This document shows positions 56,961 through 64,000 of a stretch of 64,000 nt of DNA, piece after piece. How positions within the stretch are numbered: the first letter of the stretch is position 1; every line of letters begins with the position of its first letter. Origin of the DNA: CAYFPO01 sp964345035 (GTDB lineage Bacteria > Fidelibacterota > Marinisomatia > SCGC-AAA003-L08 > GCA-002704045); NCBI GenBank assembly GCA_964345035.1, contig CAYFPO010000002.1:1-64000 (forward strand), read 5' to 3'. Position numbers and translations under genes: made by a program. The notes under the pieces were generated by a model, which ran no database searches, was not told the DNA's origin, and saw only the letters and a list, made by a program, of their open reading frames with translations.

Positions 56961-58056
56961 TTTTATTTTTTTAACAATTAGTTTTTTTCTCGCGTTTTCC
57001 TCCACTTATTTAATCCTGCCGTTTCTTATTAAAAAATCCAAATCCTGGGGAATGATAGATAACCCCGGAAGACGAAAAGTTCACAGCCAATCAATTCCAT
57101 CAGTGGGTGGAATCGGGATTATATTTTCATCAGTTACAGTTTTAGTATATTTTTATTTTAGTAACGGATTATTTACTGAAATATCACCAAGGATTATTTC
57201 AATCATTATGGGAACAATCATCATCATCCTGACCGGAATTATTGATGATATACGTGGATTATCCGCATTTAATAAATTTCTCTTTCAAGTATTGGCATCC
57301 ATGATAGTGGTTGTTGGAGGTACCACATTTTTTAACATAGATATCGGTTGGGTTGGGAAATATAGTTTTACATCAGTTGAATACATTTTATCTATTATAT
57401 ATATAGTAGGAATTACGAATGCGATCAATTTAATTGATGGATTAGATGGATTAGCAGGTGGTGTGGCAGTAATAATAACTGGTGCTTTTGTAGGTCTCAG
57501 TATACTATCTGGAGCTGAACAAGGATTACTGCTGATTTTTATACCGTTAATGGGATCACTTATAGGATTTTTGTTTTATAATAAAGAACCTGCACGAGTA
57601 TTTCTGGGGGATACAGGCAGTCTTTTTATTGGCTGGACTTTCGGAATCACATCAATAGTTTTTGCACAAAAAACAACACTTACTTTGTCAATAGCAATCC
57701 CATTTATCGTTTTGGGATTACCAGCATTTGATGTTTTGTTGGTTATGGTAAAGCGGTTTATACAAAAACATGATTACAGTTTGAAACAAAGATGGATTGA
57801 AATGTTCAATCCCGATAAAAATCATATCCACCATTTATTGGTATCTTCAGGTTTGTCGAAAAAAGTATCAGTGTATGTGGTTTATTTTTTAACACTCATA
57901 ACTGCAATTATTGGTATAACATCCTGGATATTCAGGGATAAAACTAATTACCTTTACAACTTGATTGGAGTATTTTTTCTGATATTTATCATTAGATTTA
58001 TTATTGAATGGAGGATACACCGAAAGAAGACGATTACAAGGACAAGTGAAAGTTAG
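56944..58056 (+). CDS. WecA/TagO-like undecaprenyl-phosphate sugar-1-phosphate transferase
   Basis: A 370-residue membrane enzyme with about ten to eleven helices that starts glycan assembly by loading GlcNAc-1-phosphate (or a relative) on undecaprenyl phosphate. DNPGRRKVHSQSIPSVGG, GIIDDIRGLS, NLIDGLDGLAGG, FLGDTGSLFIG and HHLLVSSGLS are the catalytic and substrate loops. It overlaps the upstream gene by 17 bases. Being the only initiating transferase in view, it probably serves the whole locus. Confidence 0.93.
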   Translation: MLLNHNFIFLTISFFLAFSSTYLILPFLIKKSKSWGMIDNPGRRKVHSQSIPSVGGIGIIFSSVTVLVYFYFSNGLFTEISPRIISIIMGTIIIILTGIIDDIRGLSAFNKFLFQVLASMIVVVGGTTFFNIDIGWVGKYSFTSVEYILSIIYIVGITNAINLIDGLDGLAGGVAVIITGAFVGLSILSGAEQGLLLIFIPLMGSLIGFLFYNKEPARVFLGDTGSLFIGWTFGITSIVFAQKTTLTLSIAIPFIVLGLPAFDVLLVMVKRFIQKHDYSLKQRWIEMFNPDKNHIHHLLVSSGLSKKVSVYVVYFLTLITAIIGITSWIFRDKTNYLYNLIGVFFLIFIIRFIIEWRIHRKKTITRTSES

Positions 58057-59260
58057 ATATTTAGCTTTAAGTGTAATTCTTAATTACGCTTTCAGTGCAG
58101 TAACAATAAGTCCGGAAATTTCTTTATCCACATTTTCAATTCCATTACAGATACAACTTGATGTACATAATTTTACAATTCAACATCAAAACAATTTTTA
58201 TCATTTAGACCATCCCCTTGATAGATACTTGTGGTCAAATAACAGCCGAAATGATATAACAGCTATTACAGAATACAGCTTTATTCAGGGATCATGGATA
58301 AATTCCCAAATTGAATTTTCGTTAGGTAGAAAATATTTACAATCAGGACCCGGAAAATTTAACGGTGTTTTCTTGTCTCCCGTATCTCCTTCCGTAGATA
58401 ATATTCAAATTAAGTGTAAATCACCCAATTCTACCTGGAAATTTGAATATACACTTATTAAACTGGATAACCGAATTAGTAATTGGGATAATTCAGATCA
58501 CTATATCAACAGATGGTTTTATCACCGCCGAATAAATTTTAGATTTAGTGATAATTTTAATTTCAGCCTGATAGATGCGGTGATGTCAACAGGTGAAAAC
58601 CGCGGAATAGAATGGTATTATTTCACGCCATTTGCTGTGTTTCAGGCAGAACAGCTTCACGAAATCTCCAGGACTGACGGTATCACCGGATCCGGAAATA
58701 ATGATAATGGAATGCTTGGGTTTGATTGGGAATATACAATCAAACCGGAATTAACTATTTATAATGAATTGCTGATTGATGACTTCCAAATTGATTCGGA
58801 GGATAGAGATTCAATGCAGACTGTGTTTGGTATTGTATTAGGTTGTAATTATCAATTTAATAAATTGGAAGTTAATTTTGAATATTCCTACGCAAGCCCC
58901 TGGATGTATTTAAATAGAGGAATTTTCACTTCCCCTGAAAGGTATTCCCTCCCATTGGGATTAAGGTATCCACATTCACAGAGTATTGACTTGGGACTAT
59001 ATTATTCAATAAAAACAGGAGAGAATCTTTACCTTGAACTCAGATTCGAACAGAGTGGAAATCAAACCATCGAAACGGAATGGGATGCATGGCAGAATAA
59101 AATTGGGTATTTCAATTTTACGGACCATCCGCCAATAGCTTTTAATATAGGATATAACAATGAAAATGGAAATTGGATAAATACGATCCAATTCAAAAAG
59201 AATTGGTTAGCCCAGGATGGTTATTATTTTTTGGTAGGCAAAAAGGTGAATATTTTTTAA
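58046..59260 (+). CDS. Wzi-like outer-membrane beta-barrel protein
   Basis: A 404-residue exported protein from GTG 58046, with signal-like VRYLALSVILNYAFSAV. Alternating aromatic strands and R-K-Y-L-Q-S-G-P-G-K-F-N-G-V recall the Wzi capsule-attachment lectin family. The end at Val-Asn-Ile-Phe is a typical barrel C-terminus with terminal Phe. It is the last plus-strand gene of the locus. Its TAA overlaps the stop of the convergent gene. Wzi assignment is by pattern and context. Confidence 0.75.
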   Translation: MKVRYLALSVILNYAFSAVTISPEISLSTFSIPLQIQLDVHNFTIQHQNNFYHLDHPLDRYLWSNNSRNDITAITEYSFIQGSWINSQIEFSLGRKYLQSGPGKFNGVFLSPVSPSVDNIQIKCKSPNSTWKFEYTLIKLDNRISNWDNSDHYINRWFYHRRINFRFSDNFNFSLIDAVMSTGENRGIEWYYFTPFAVFQAEQLHEISRTDGITGSGNNDNGMLGFDWEYTIKPELTIYNELLIDDFQIDSEDRDSMQTVFGIVLGCNYQFNKLEVNFEYSYASPWMYLNRGIFTSPERYSLPLGLRYPHSQSIDLGLYYSIKTGENLYLELRFEQSGNQTIETEWDAWQNKIGYFNFTDHPPIAFNIGYNNENGNWINTIQFKKNWLAQDGYYFLVGKKVNIF

Positions 59261-59982
59261 CCGCCCAGACTGTAACCGATATTTACACCAAAACCAATAA
59301 GGTCTGATGTTCCGGCATCCTGTCCAGGGTACCCCAGTGATTCCATTGCTCTGAATTTGAGTGCAATGGAAACAGGATCCATCTTAATCGGAACCTTGTA
59401 TGAAGCATCAACAATTACAGACATAGATGTCTTCGAGTCTTCACCAATTGATGCAGGTGACAATCCAACACCGGCAACAACATCAAATACAATTATTTTA
59501 GTAGTCATTGTACCCATTATATTGGTTATTGAATAGCCGTCTCCACTGGTTTCTATTGCACTTAAATTGATAAACGAAATTTCACCACCAAATATCAATT
59601 CAAATGGACCTAAATACATACCGATGGGTGTATTAATAGTCAGCCCAAAATTCATTCCCGAATTGAAACGGTCTGTTGTGTTTTGACCGAACGGTAAAGT
59701 TGAACCTACAGCCAGCCCGATACCAAAACTTCGTGGGGTACCTTCCTCATATACACCTTCTTCTTCCTCTAATTCAAATTCTTCCAGCAGTTCATCGAAT
59801 TCACCTTCATCAAATTCCAATTCATCGATTCCTTCAATGTCAATATCTTCTATGTCAAATTCTTCATCTTCAAATTCAAATTGATCATCATCTTCATCCT
59901 GGGCAATCACAATGGTCAACAAAGAGAACATAAGTATAAAAGCGGTGCGTAAAATTCTGTTTATGTGTAGATTAATCATCAT
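59257..59982 (-). CDS. Outer-membrane protein with highly acidic N-terminal segment
   Basis: A 241-residue protein with signal peptide (residues 1-28, ending VIAQ). Residues about 29-80 are mostly Asp and Glu separated by Phe, Ile and Leu (EFEDEEFDIEDIDIEGID). Residues about 85-241 look like a small beta-barrel (FGIGLAVGSTLPFG, FGLTINTPIGMYLGPFELIFGG, LIGFGVNIGYSLGG). AAGAAGGGAAAG lies upstream of the ATG. The acidic part could bind divalent cations or a positively charged partner. No family name recognised. Confidence 0.8.
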   Translation of the reverse strand: MMINLHINRILRTAFILMFSLLTIVIAQDEDDDQFEFEDEEFDIEDIDIEGIDELEFDEGEFDELLEEFELEEEEGVYEEGTPRSFGIGLAVGSTLPFGQNTTDRFNSGMNFGLTINTPIGMYLGPFELIFGGEISFINLSAIETSGDGYSITNIMGTMTTKIIVFDVVAGVGLSPASIGEDSKTSMSVIVDASYKVPIKMDPVSIALKFRAMESLGYPGQDAGTSDLIGFGVNIGYSLGG

Positions 59983-60131
59983 AACTTTCCCTTCTTAATA
60001 TTTAGTAATTTTCTTAAACTTTATAACAATTAGACAAATATCCATACAAATATTAAATATTCCCTCGGATATGTATCAACAACTATTTAAAAAATTGAAT
60101 TTTAATAAAATCGGTAATTTAAATTAATTTA

Positions 60132-61061
60132 ATGACGGATTCCCCCCAAATTTCCATACTGCTTGGCGGGATTTCTTCTGAAAGAGAAGTGTCCATGGAA
60201 AGCGGGTTGGCAGTTTTTGCTGCGTTGGAAAAATCCCACAAAGTGCGATTGGTGTATTTAAATGAAGACCTGAAGGAGATTCTGGATGAATTAGCTTTAT
60301 CCGATACTGTATTCAATGCTCTCCATGGCGGTGCTGGTGAAAATGGTGATATTCAATCTGTATTTGACCTGTTGAAAATCAAATATACGGGATCTGGTCC
60401 AATGGCGTGTAAACTTGCCATGTCCAAACACCAGACTAAATTGATCGCAGTTGACAATAATATTCCGACACCGGACTGGATCTTGTTAAAATTCACTGAT
60501 AACAAAAAAGTTGAAAAGATACATATTCCGGAAAATAAACTACAATTTCCTTTGGTTGTAAAACCGGATAATGAAGGATCTACAATTGGGTTGACTGTTG
60601 TAGAAAACCAATCAATGGTGGATCAATCTATTCTATTAGCAGGGGAGTTTTCAGATGAAATAGTTGTGGAAGACTATATACCGGGGAGAGAAATTACGGT
60701 AGCTGTTCTTGGGGATAAAGCACTCCCAATTGTAGAAATTTTCCCCGAAAGTAGTGTATATGATTATAAATCCAAATATACTGCAGGGAAAAGTGAATAT
60801 GTTTGCCCTGCGGACATTTCAACAAAATTAACCAAGAAGATTCAGGATGATGCTGTAAAAATCCACAAACTTTTGGGCTGCAGACATTACAGTAGAGTGG
60901 ATTTCAGACTTGATGAAAATGGGAATCATTTTCTTCTGGAATTAAACACATTGCCCGGGATGACATCTACAAGCTTGGTGCCAAAAGCAGCCAAAGCAGC
61001 AGGATTGTCCTTTGAGGAATTAATCCAAACAATATTACAAACAGCAATGGAAAATAAATGA
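60132..61061 (+). CDS. ddl: D-alanine--D-alanine ligase
   Basis: A 309-residue ATP-grasp ligase that makes D-Ala-D-Ala for peptidoglycan. ILLGGISSEREVSMESG opens it, ALHGGAGENGDIQ, LVVKPDNEGSTIGLTVV, DYIPGREITVAVLG and FLLELNTLPGMT mark the ATP and substrate sites. Length is normal. It overlaps cysS by ATGA. The 149-base gap to the divergent gene at 59982 must contain both promoters; I see no clear boxes. Confidence 0.96.
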   Translation: MTDSPQISILLGGISSEREVSMESGLAVFAALEKSHKVRLVYLNEDLKEILDELALSDTVFNALHGGAGENGDIQSVFDLLKIKYTGSGPMACKLAMSKHQTKLIAVDNNIPTPDWILLKFTDNKKVEKIHIPENKLQFPLVVKPDNEGSTIGLTVVENQSMVDQSILLAGEFSDEIVVEDYIPGREITVAVLGDKALPIVEIFPESSVYDYKSKYTAGKSEYVCPADISTKLTKKIQDDAVKIHKLLGCRHYSRVDFRLDENGNHFLLELNTLPGMTSTSLVPKAAKAAGLSFEELIQTILQTAMENK

Positions 61062-62452
61062 TAAAGTTCTATAACACATATTCCAGGAAAAAAGAGGATT
61101 TTACACCAAATATTGATGGTGAAGTTAAATTATATACCTGTGGCCCCACAGTCTACAATCATGCCCATATCGGGAATTTTCGGGCATATATGTTCGAAGA
61201 TTTATTGAGGAGATTCCTGGAAAGCAAAGGATTCAATGTAACGCATATAATGAATATAACAGATATTGATGATAAAACCATTCGAAGATCTATTGAAGAG
61301 AAAATTCCATTTAAAGAATTTACCGAAGAATATACCAATGCATTTTTTACTGATGTGAAAACTTTGAATATCCTGCCTGCCAGCAAATATCCAAAAGCAA
61401 CAGATACAATCCCTCAAATGATAGATATGGTTCAAACATTAGTTGAACGAGAAACAGCATATCAAACACAGGATGGATCAGTATTTTTCAGCATTGCAAA
61501 ATTTCCGGAATATGGAAAATTAGCAAATCTAAAACCTGAACAGATGCTAATTGGCGACAGGGTTGAAAATGACGAATATGATAAAGGAGAGGTCAGAGAT
61601 TTTTGTCTCTGGAAAGCAAGAAAGCCGGAAGATGGCGATGTGTATTGGGATTCACCATGGGGAGAAGGGAGGCCCGGTTGGCATTTGGAGTGCTCAGCTA
61701 TATCTTCTCATTATCTTGGGAATCATTTTGATATTCACTGCGGGGGAGTAGATAATATTTTCCCTCACCATGAAAATGAAATAGCCCAGAGTTGTGCAGC
61801 CACTGGAGAACCGTTTGTAAATTACTGGCTGCATAACGAACACCTCCTTGTAGAAAATAAAAAAATGAGTAAATCACTTGGAAATTTTTATACACTTAGA
61901 GATCTTCTTGATATGAATTTAAATCCAATGGCTATACGATATACCTTATTGGCAACTCATTACCGGCAAAAATTAAATTTTTCAATTGATAAGGTTCATG
62001 CTTCACAGAAAAGTATTAACCGGTTATTGGAGCTTAAACGCAGGTTTAAAAAATTAATTACAAATGAGGCAATTATTGAGCACTCTGACTTAGACTTACC
62101 TATCTTGAATAATTTTTTGGAATGTCTTGGAAATGATTTAAATATTGCTTCTGCATTAGGCTGTTTATACTCTTGGGTGGGAGATATGTTTAATGAGCTG
62201 GATAAAAACAATATTTCAGAAAAAGAAGCAGTTATTGGCATCAATACATTGAAAGAAGTAGATAAAATACTGGGGGTGATGGAAGAAAATTCCAATAAAA
62301 TTCCAGCCGATATTTCTGCATTGGTATTAGAACGGGAAGATGCAAGAGAATCAAAAAATTGGAACAGAGCAGATGAAATCCGAGATGAATTAGGTAGTCT
62401 GGGATATATCATAGAAGACACAATAGACGGAGCTATTTTAAAAAAGAAATAA
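61058..62452 (+). CDS. cysS: Cysteine--tRNA ligase
   Basis: A 464-residue class I synthetase. CGPTVYNHAHIGNFRAY holds the HIGH-type site and a zinc Cys, CSAIS and CGGVDNIFPHHENE add zinc ligands, and KKMSKSLGNF is the KMSKS loop. The C-terminal helical domain ends with REDARESKNWNRADEIRDEL, typical for the family. Four tRNA genes follow after 160 bases. Confidence 0.97.
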   Translation: MIKFYNTYSRKKEDFTPNIDGEVKLYTCGPTVYNHAHIGNFRAYMFEDLLRRFLESKGFNVTHIMNITDIDDKTIRRSIEEKIPFKEFTEEYTNAFFTDVKTLNILPASKYPKATDTIPQMIDMVQTLVERETAYQTQDGSVFFSIAKFPEYGKLANLKPEQMLIGDRVENDEYDKGEVRDFCLWKARKPEDGDVYWDSPWGEGRPGWHLECSAISSHYLGNHFDIHCGGVDNIFPHHENEIAQSCAATGEPFVNYWLHNEHLLVENKKMSKSLGNFYTLRDLLDMNLNPMAIRYTLLATHYRQKLNFSIDKVHASQKSINRLLELKRRFKKLITNEAIIEHSDLDLPILNNFLECLGNDLNIASALGCLYSWVGDMFNELDKNNISEKEAVIGINTLKEVDKILGVMEENSNKIPADISALVLEREDARESKNWNRADEIRDELGSLGYIIEDTIDGAILKKK

Positions 62453-62575
62453 ATATTCAATCCAAGCCGACTGATTAACATTTACGATTTAGCTTATAAA
62501 TTATTTTAATAAATAATAAAAAATATCACTTTTCGTTATTGTGTGTTAATTATTTTCTATGATAAATTAGAAGGC

Positions 62576-62581
62576 TATACT
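62576..62581 (+). promoter_or_regulatory. Possible -10 box of the tRNA-tuf operon
   Basis: TATACT at 62576-62581 lies about 31 bases before the first tRNA and matches a sigma-70 -10 box well. The -35 region at the right distance (62553-62558, TTTTCT) is weak. A GC-containing AGCGCAA follows at the expected start site. Position before a highly expressed stable-RNA operon supports it. Confidence 0.4.
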
Positions 62582-62612
62582 TTAGCGCAATTTTATCCAT
62601 TTATCCAGTTGA

Positions 62613-62686
62613 GCCATTGTAGCTCAGTTGGCCAGAGCAGCTGATTTGTAATCAGCGGGTCGGGGGTTCGAATCCCTCCAATGGCT
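62613..62686 (+). tRNA. tRNA-Thr (anticodon TGT)
   Basis: Acceptor stem GCCATTG pairs with CAATGGC. The anticodon arm is GCTGA / TTTGTAA / TCAGC with anticodon TGT (Thr, codon ACA). The T-loop GGTTCGAATCC is standard. No CCA is encoded. First of four tRNAs in the order known from the E. coli thrU-tyrU-glyT-thrT-tufB operon. Confidence 0.97.
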
Positions 62687-62703
62687 CTGTTTTTTTATTT
62701 GTG

Positions 62704-62787
62704 GGGTCGGTGGCCGAGCGGTCAATGGCAGCAGACTGTAAATCTGCCGGCGGAATGCCTACGGTGGTTCGAATCCATCCCGGCCCA
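62704..62787 (+). tRNA. tRNA-Tyr (anticodon GTA)
   Basis: Class II tRNA of 84 bases. Acceptor GGGTCGG pairs with CCGGCCC (one T-G pair). The anticodon arm GCAGA / CTGTAAA / TCTGC has anticodon GTA (Tyr). A long variable arm (CGGCGGAATGCCTACG) is present as expected for bacterial tRNA-Tyr. Confidence 0.97.
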
Positions 62788-62793
62788 CTTTTG

Positions 62794-62866
62794 GCGGGAG
62801 TAGCTCAGTTGGTAGAGCATCAGCCTTCCAAGCTGAGGGTCGCGGGTTCGAGTCTCGTCTCCCGCT
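62794..62866 (+). tRNA. tRNA-Gly (anticodon TCC)
   Basis: A 73-base tRNA. Acceptor GCGGGAG pairs with CTCCCGC. The anticodon arm TCAGC / CTTCCAA / GCTGA has anticodon TCC (Gly, codon GGA). Only six bases separate it from tRNA-Tyr. Confidence 0.97.
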
Positions 62867-62871
62867 CTAAC

Positions 62872-62944
<73 letters not shown>

Positions 62945-63010
62945 CTACAATCGATTCAATTGGATAATGAATATTGTAATAAATTAACAAATCGGAGGTA
63001 ATGCTAGAAA

Positions 63011-64000
63011 ATGTCTAAGGCAAAATTTGAGAGAACAAAGCCCCATGTGAATATCGGTACAATCGGACACGTGGATCATGGTAAGACAACACTGACAGCT
63101 GCAATAACAAAGTGTTTGTCCACCAAGGGTTTAAGTGAAATAACAGACTTTGATCAGATAGATAATGCCCCGGAAGAACGTGAGCGGGGGATTACCATAA
63201 ATACAGCTCATGTGGAGTATGAGACAGAAAATCGTCACTACGCCCATGTAGATTGTCCTGGTCACGCAGATTATATCAAGAATATGATCACGGGAGCAGC
63301 TCAGATGGATGGAGCTATTCTGGTAGTTGCGGCCACTGATGGTCCAATGCAGCAGACCCGCGAGCATTTACTGCTTGCCCGTCAGGTGAATGTGCCTGCG
63401 ATAGTAATATTTATGAATAAAGTGGATCAGGTAGATGATCCGGAGCTGTTGGACTTGGTAGAGCTGGAGTTGAGAGAGCTGTTGGATCAGTATGAGTTTC
63501 CAGGAGATGATACTCCCATTATCCGCGGCAGTGCCTTGGATGCATTAAATTCAGATGGATCCGGCGACAATGCAAACTGTGTGTATGAGCTTATGGAAGC
63601 TGTGGATAGTTATATACCTGAGCCAGAGAGAGATATAGATAGATCCTTTTTGATGCCGGTGGAAGATGTATTTTCCATTACCGGTAGAGGAACGGTAGCC
63701 ACTGGTCGTATTGAGTCCGGGATTGTGAAGGTTGGAGATAATGTTGAGTTGGTAGGCTTGGACAGTGATAAGAAGACAGTCTGTACAGGGGTAGAGATGT
63801 TTCGTAAGCTTCTTGATCAGGGTCAGGCTGGCGATAATGCAGGATTACTGCTGCGGGGAGTAGAGAAGGCAGAGATCAAGCGTGGTATGGTAATAGCGGC
63901 ACCCGGTTCCATTACTCCTCATAAGAAATTCAAAGCAGAGGTATATGTATTGAAGAAGGAAGAAGGCGGCAGGCATACACCCTTTTTCTCAGGATACAGG
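63011..64000 (+). CDS. tuf: Elongation factor Tu (partial, runs off right edge)
   Basis: The first 330 codons of EF-Tu, the GTPase that brings aminoacyl-tRNA to the ribosome. ATG 63011 follows GGAGGT at 62995-63000. GHVDHGKTT (P-loop), RGITINTAHVEYE (switch I), DCPGHADYIKNM (switch II) and NKVDQVD (guanine site) are intact; domain 2 (GRGTVATGRIESG) follows. The remaining C-terminal part, about 65-70 residues going by usual EF-Tu length, lies outside the window. Codon use is visibly less AT-rich than neighbours, as expected for a highly expressed gene. Confidence 0.98.
   Translation, partial: MSKAKFERTKPHVNIGTIGHVDHGKTTLTAAITKCLSTKGLSEITDFDQIDNAPEERERGITINTAHVEYETENRHYAHVDCPGHADYIKNMITGAAQMDGAILVVAATDGPMQQTREHLLLARQVNVPAIVIFMNKVDQVDDPELLDLVELELRELLDQYEFPGDDTPIIRGSALDALNSDGSGDNANCVYELMEAVDSYIPEPERDIDRSFLMPVEDVFSITGRGTVATGRIESGIVKVGDNVELVGLDSDKKTVCTGVEMFRKLLDQGQAGDNAGLLLRGVEKAEIKRGMVIAAPGSITPHKKFKAEVYVLKKEEGGRHTPFFSGYR

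Overview
The window looks like chromosomal DNA from an AT-rich, Gram-negative-type bacterium of the Fibrobacteres-Chlorobi-Bacteroidetes (FCB) side of the tree. My best guess is Marinimicrobia (SAR406 / Neomarinimicrobiota). The guess rests on a secreted PKD protein ending in a dockerin-like calcium-binding repeat pair, on outer-membrane barrel proteins, and on the style of the EF-Tu and housekeeping proteins. The phylum is inferred, not proven; a gene tree of tuf, ruvA or cysS would settle it.

Layout. (1) 1-7.4 kb: the tail of an unknown gene, a secreted PKD/dockerin protein, a decayed XRE-type antitoxin with two in-frame stops, GAPDH on the minus strand, an exported protein of eleven ~97-residue repeats, and a small exported protein with a BamE-like domain. 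(2) 7.5-14.3 kb: a tight housekeeping run, yebC-ruvC-ruvA-gcvT-ftsK-lolA-like-flippase/synthase-like membrane protein. (3) 14.3-22.6 kb: conserved left arm of a surface-polysaccharide locus, with galE, wecB, a Wzc-type polysaccharide co-polymerase/tyrosine kinase, a UDP-glucuronate 4-epimerase-like gene, a sugar aminotransferase and a Sat-CysC fusion, closed by a clear rho-independent terminator. (4) 22.7 kb: an HTH regulator with a degenerate nucleotidyltransferase-like domain, preceded by a perfect 10-bp inverted repeat. (5) 23.26-51.16 kb: a compositionally distinct variable island with a nonulosonic-acid-type cassette, a gmd-colD-colC-like GDP-colitose cassette, glycosyltransferases, Wzx flippase, Wzy polymerase, two nucleotidyltransferase-fold proteins, a nitroreductase, AsnB, a methyltransferase, a ChbG-like deacetylase and a GtrB/GT-C pair. 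(6) 51.2-59.3 kb: conserved right arm, with a bi-domain oxidoreductase, an alpha/alpha-toroid protein, WecG/TagA, a carbamoyltransferase, a WecA/TagO-like initiating transferase and a Wzi-like barrel. (7) 59.3-64 kb: an acidic outer-membrane protein on the minus strand, ddl, cysS, four tRNAs (Thr-TGT, Tyr-GTA, Gly-TCC, Thr-GGT) and the start of tuf, which runs off the right edge.

How it works together. The polysaccharide genes describe a Wzx/Wzy-dependent capsule or exopolysaccharide. A WecA/TagO-like enzyme starts the repeat unit on undecaprenyl phosphate, glycosyltransferases extend it, Wzx flips it, Wzy polymerises it, and the Wzc-like kinase controls length and export. A Wzi-like barrel may anchor it at the surface. 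The predicted sugars include Gal, ManNAc, GalA (possibly amidated), an amino sugar, a CMP-activated nonulosonic acid made by a non-standard enzyme set, and a colitose-type 3,6-dideoxyhexose. Wza and Wzb homologues are not in this window.

No unannotated gap exceeds about 300 bases. The longest, 2047-2301, holds nothing I can identify. From 22.7 to 59.3 kb every gene is on the plus strand with gaps of about 25 bases or less.
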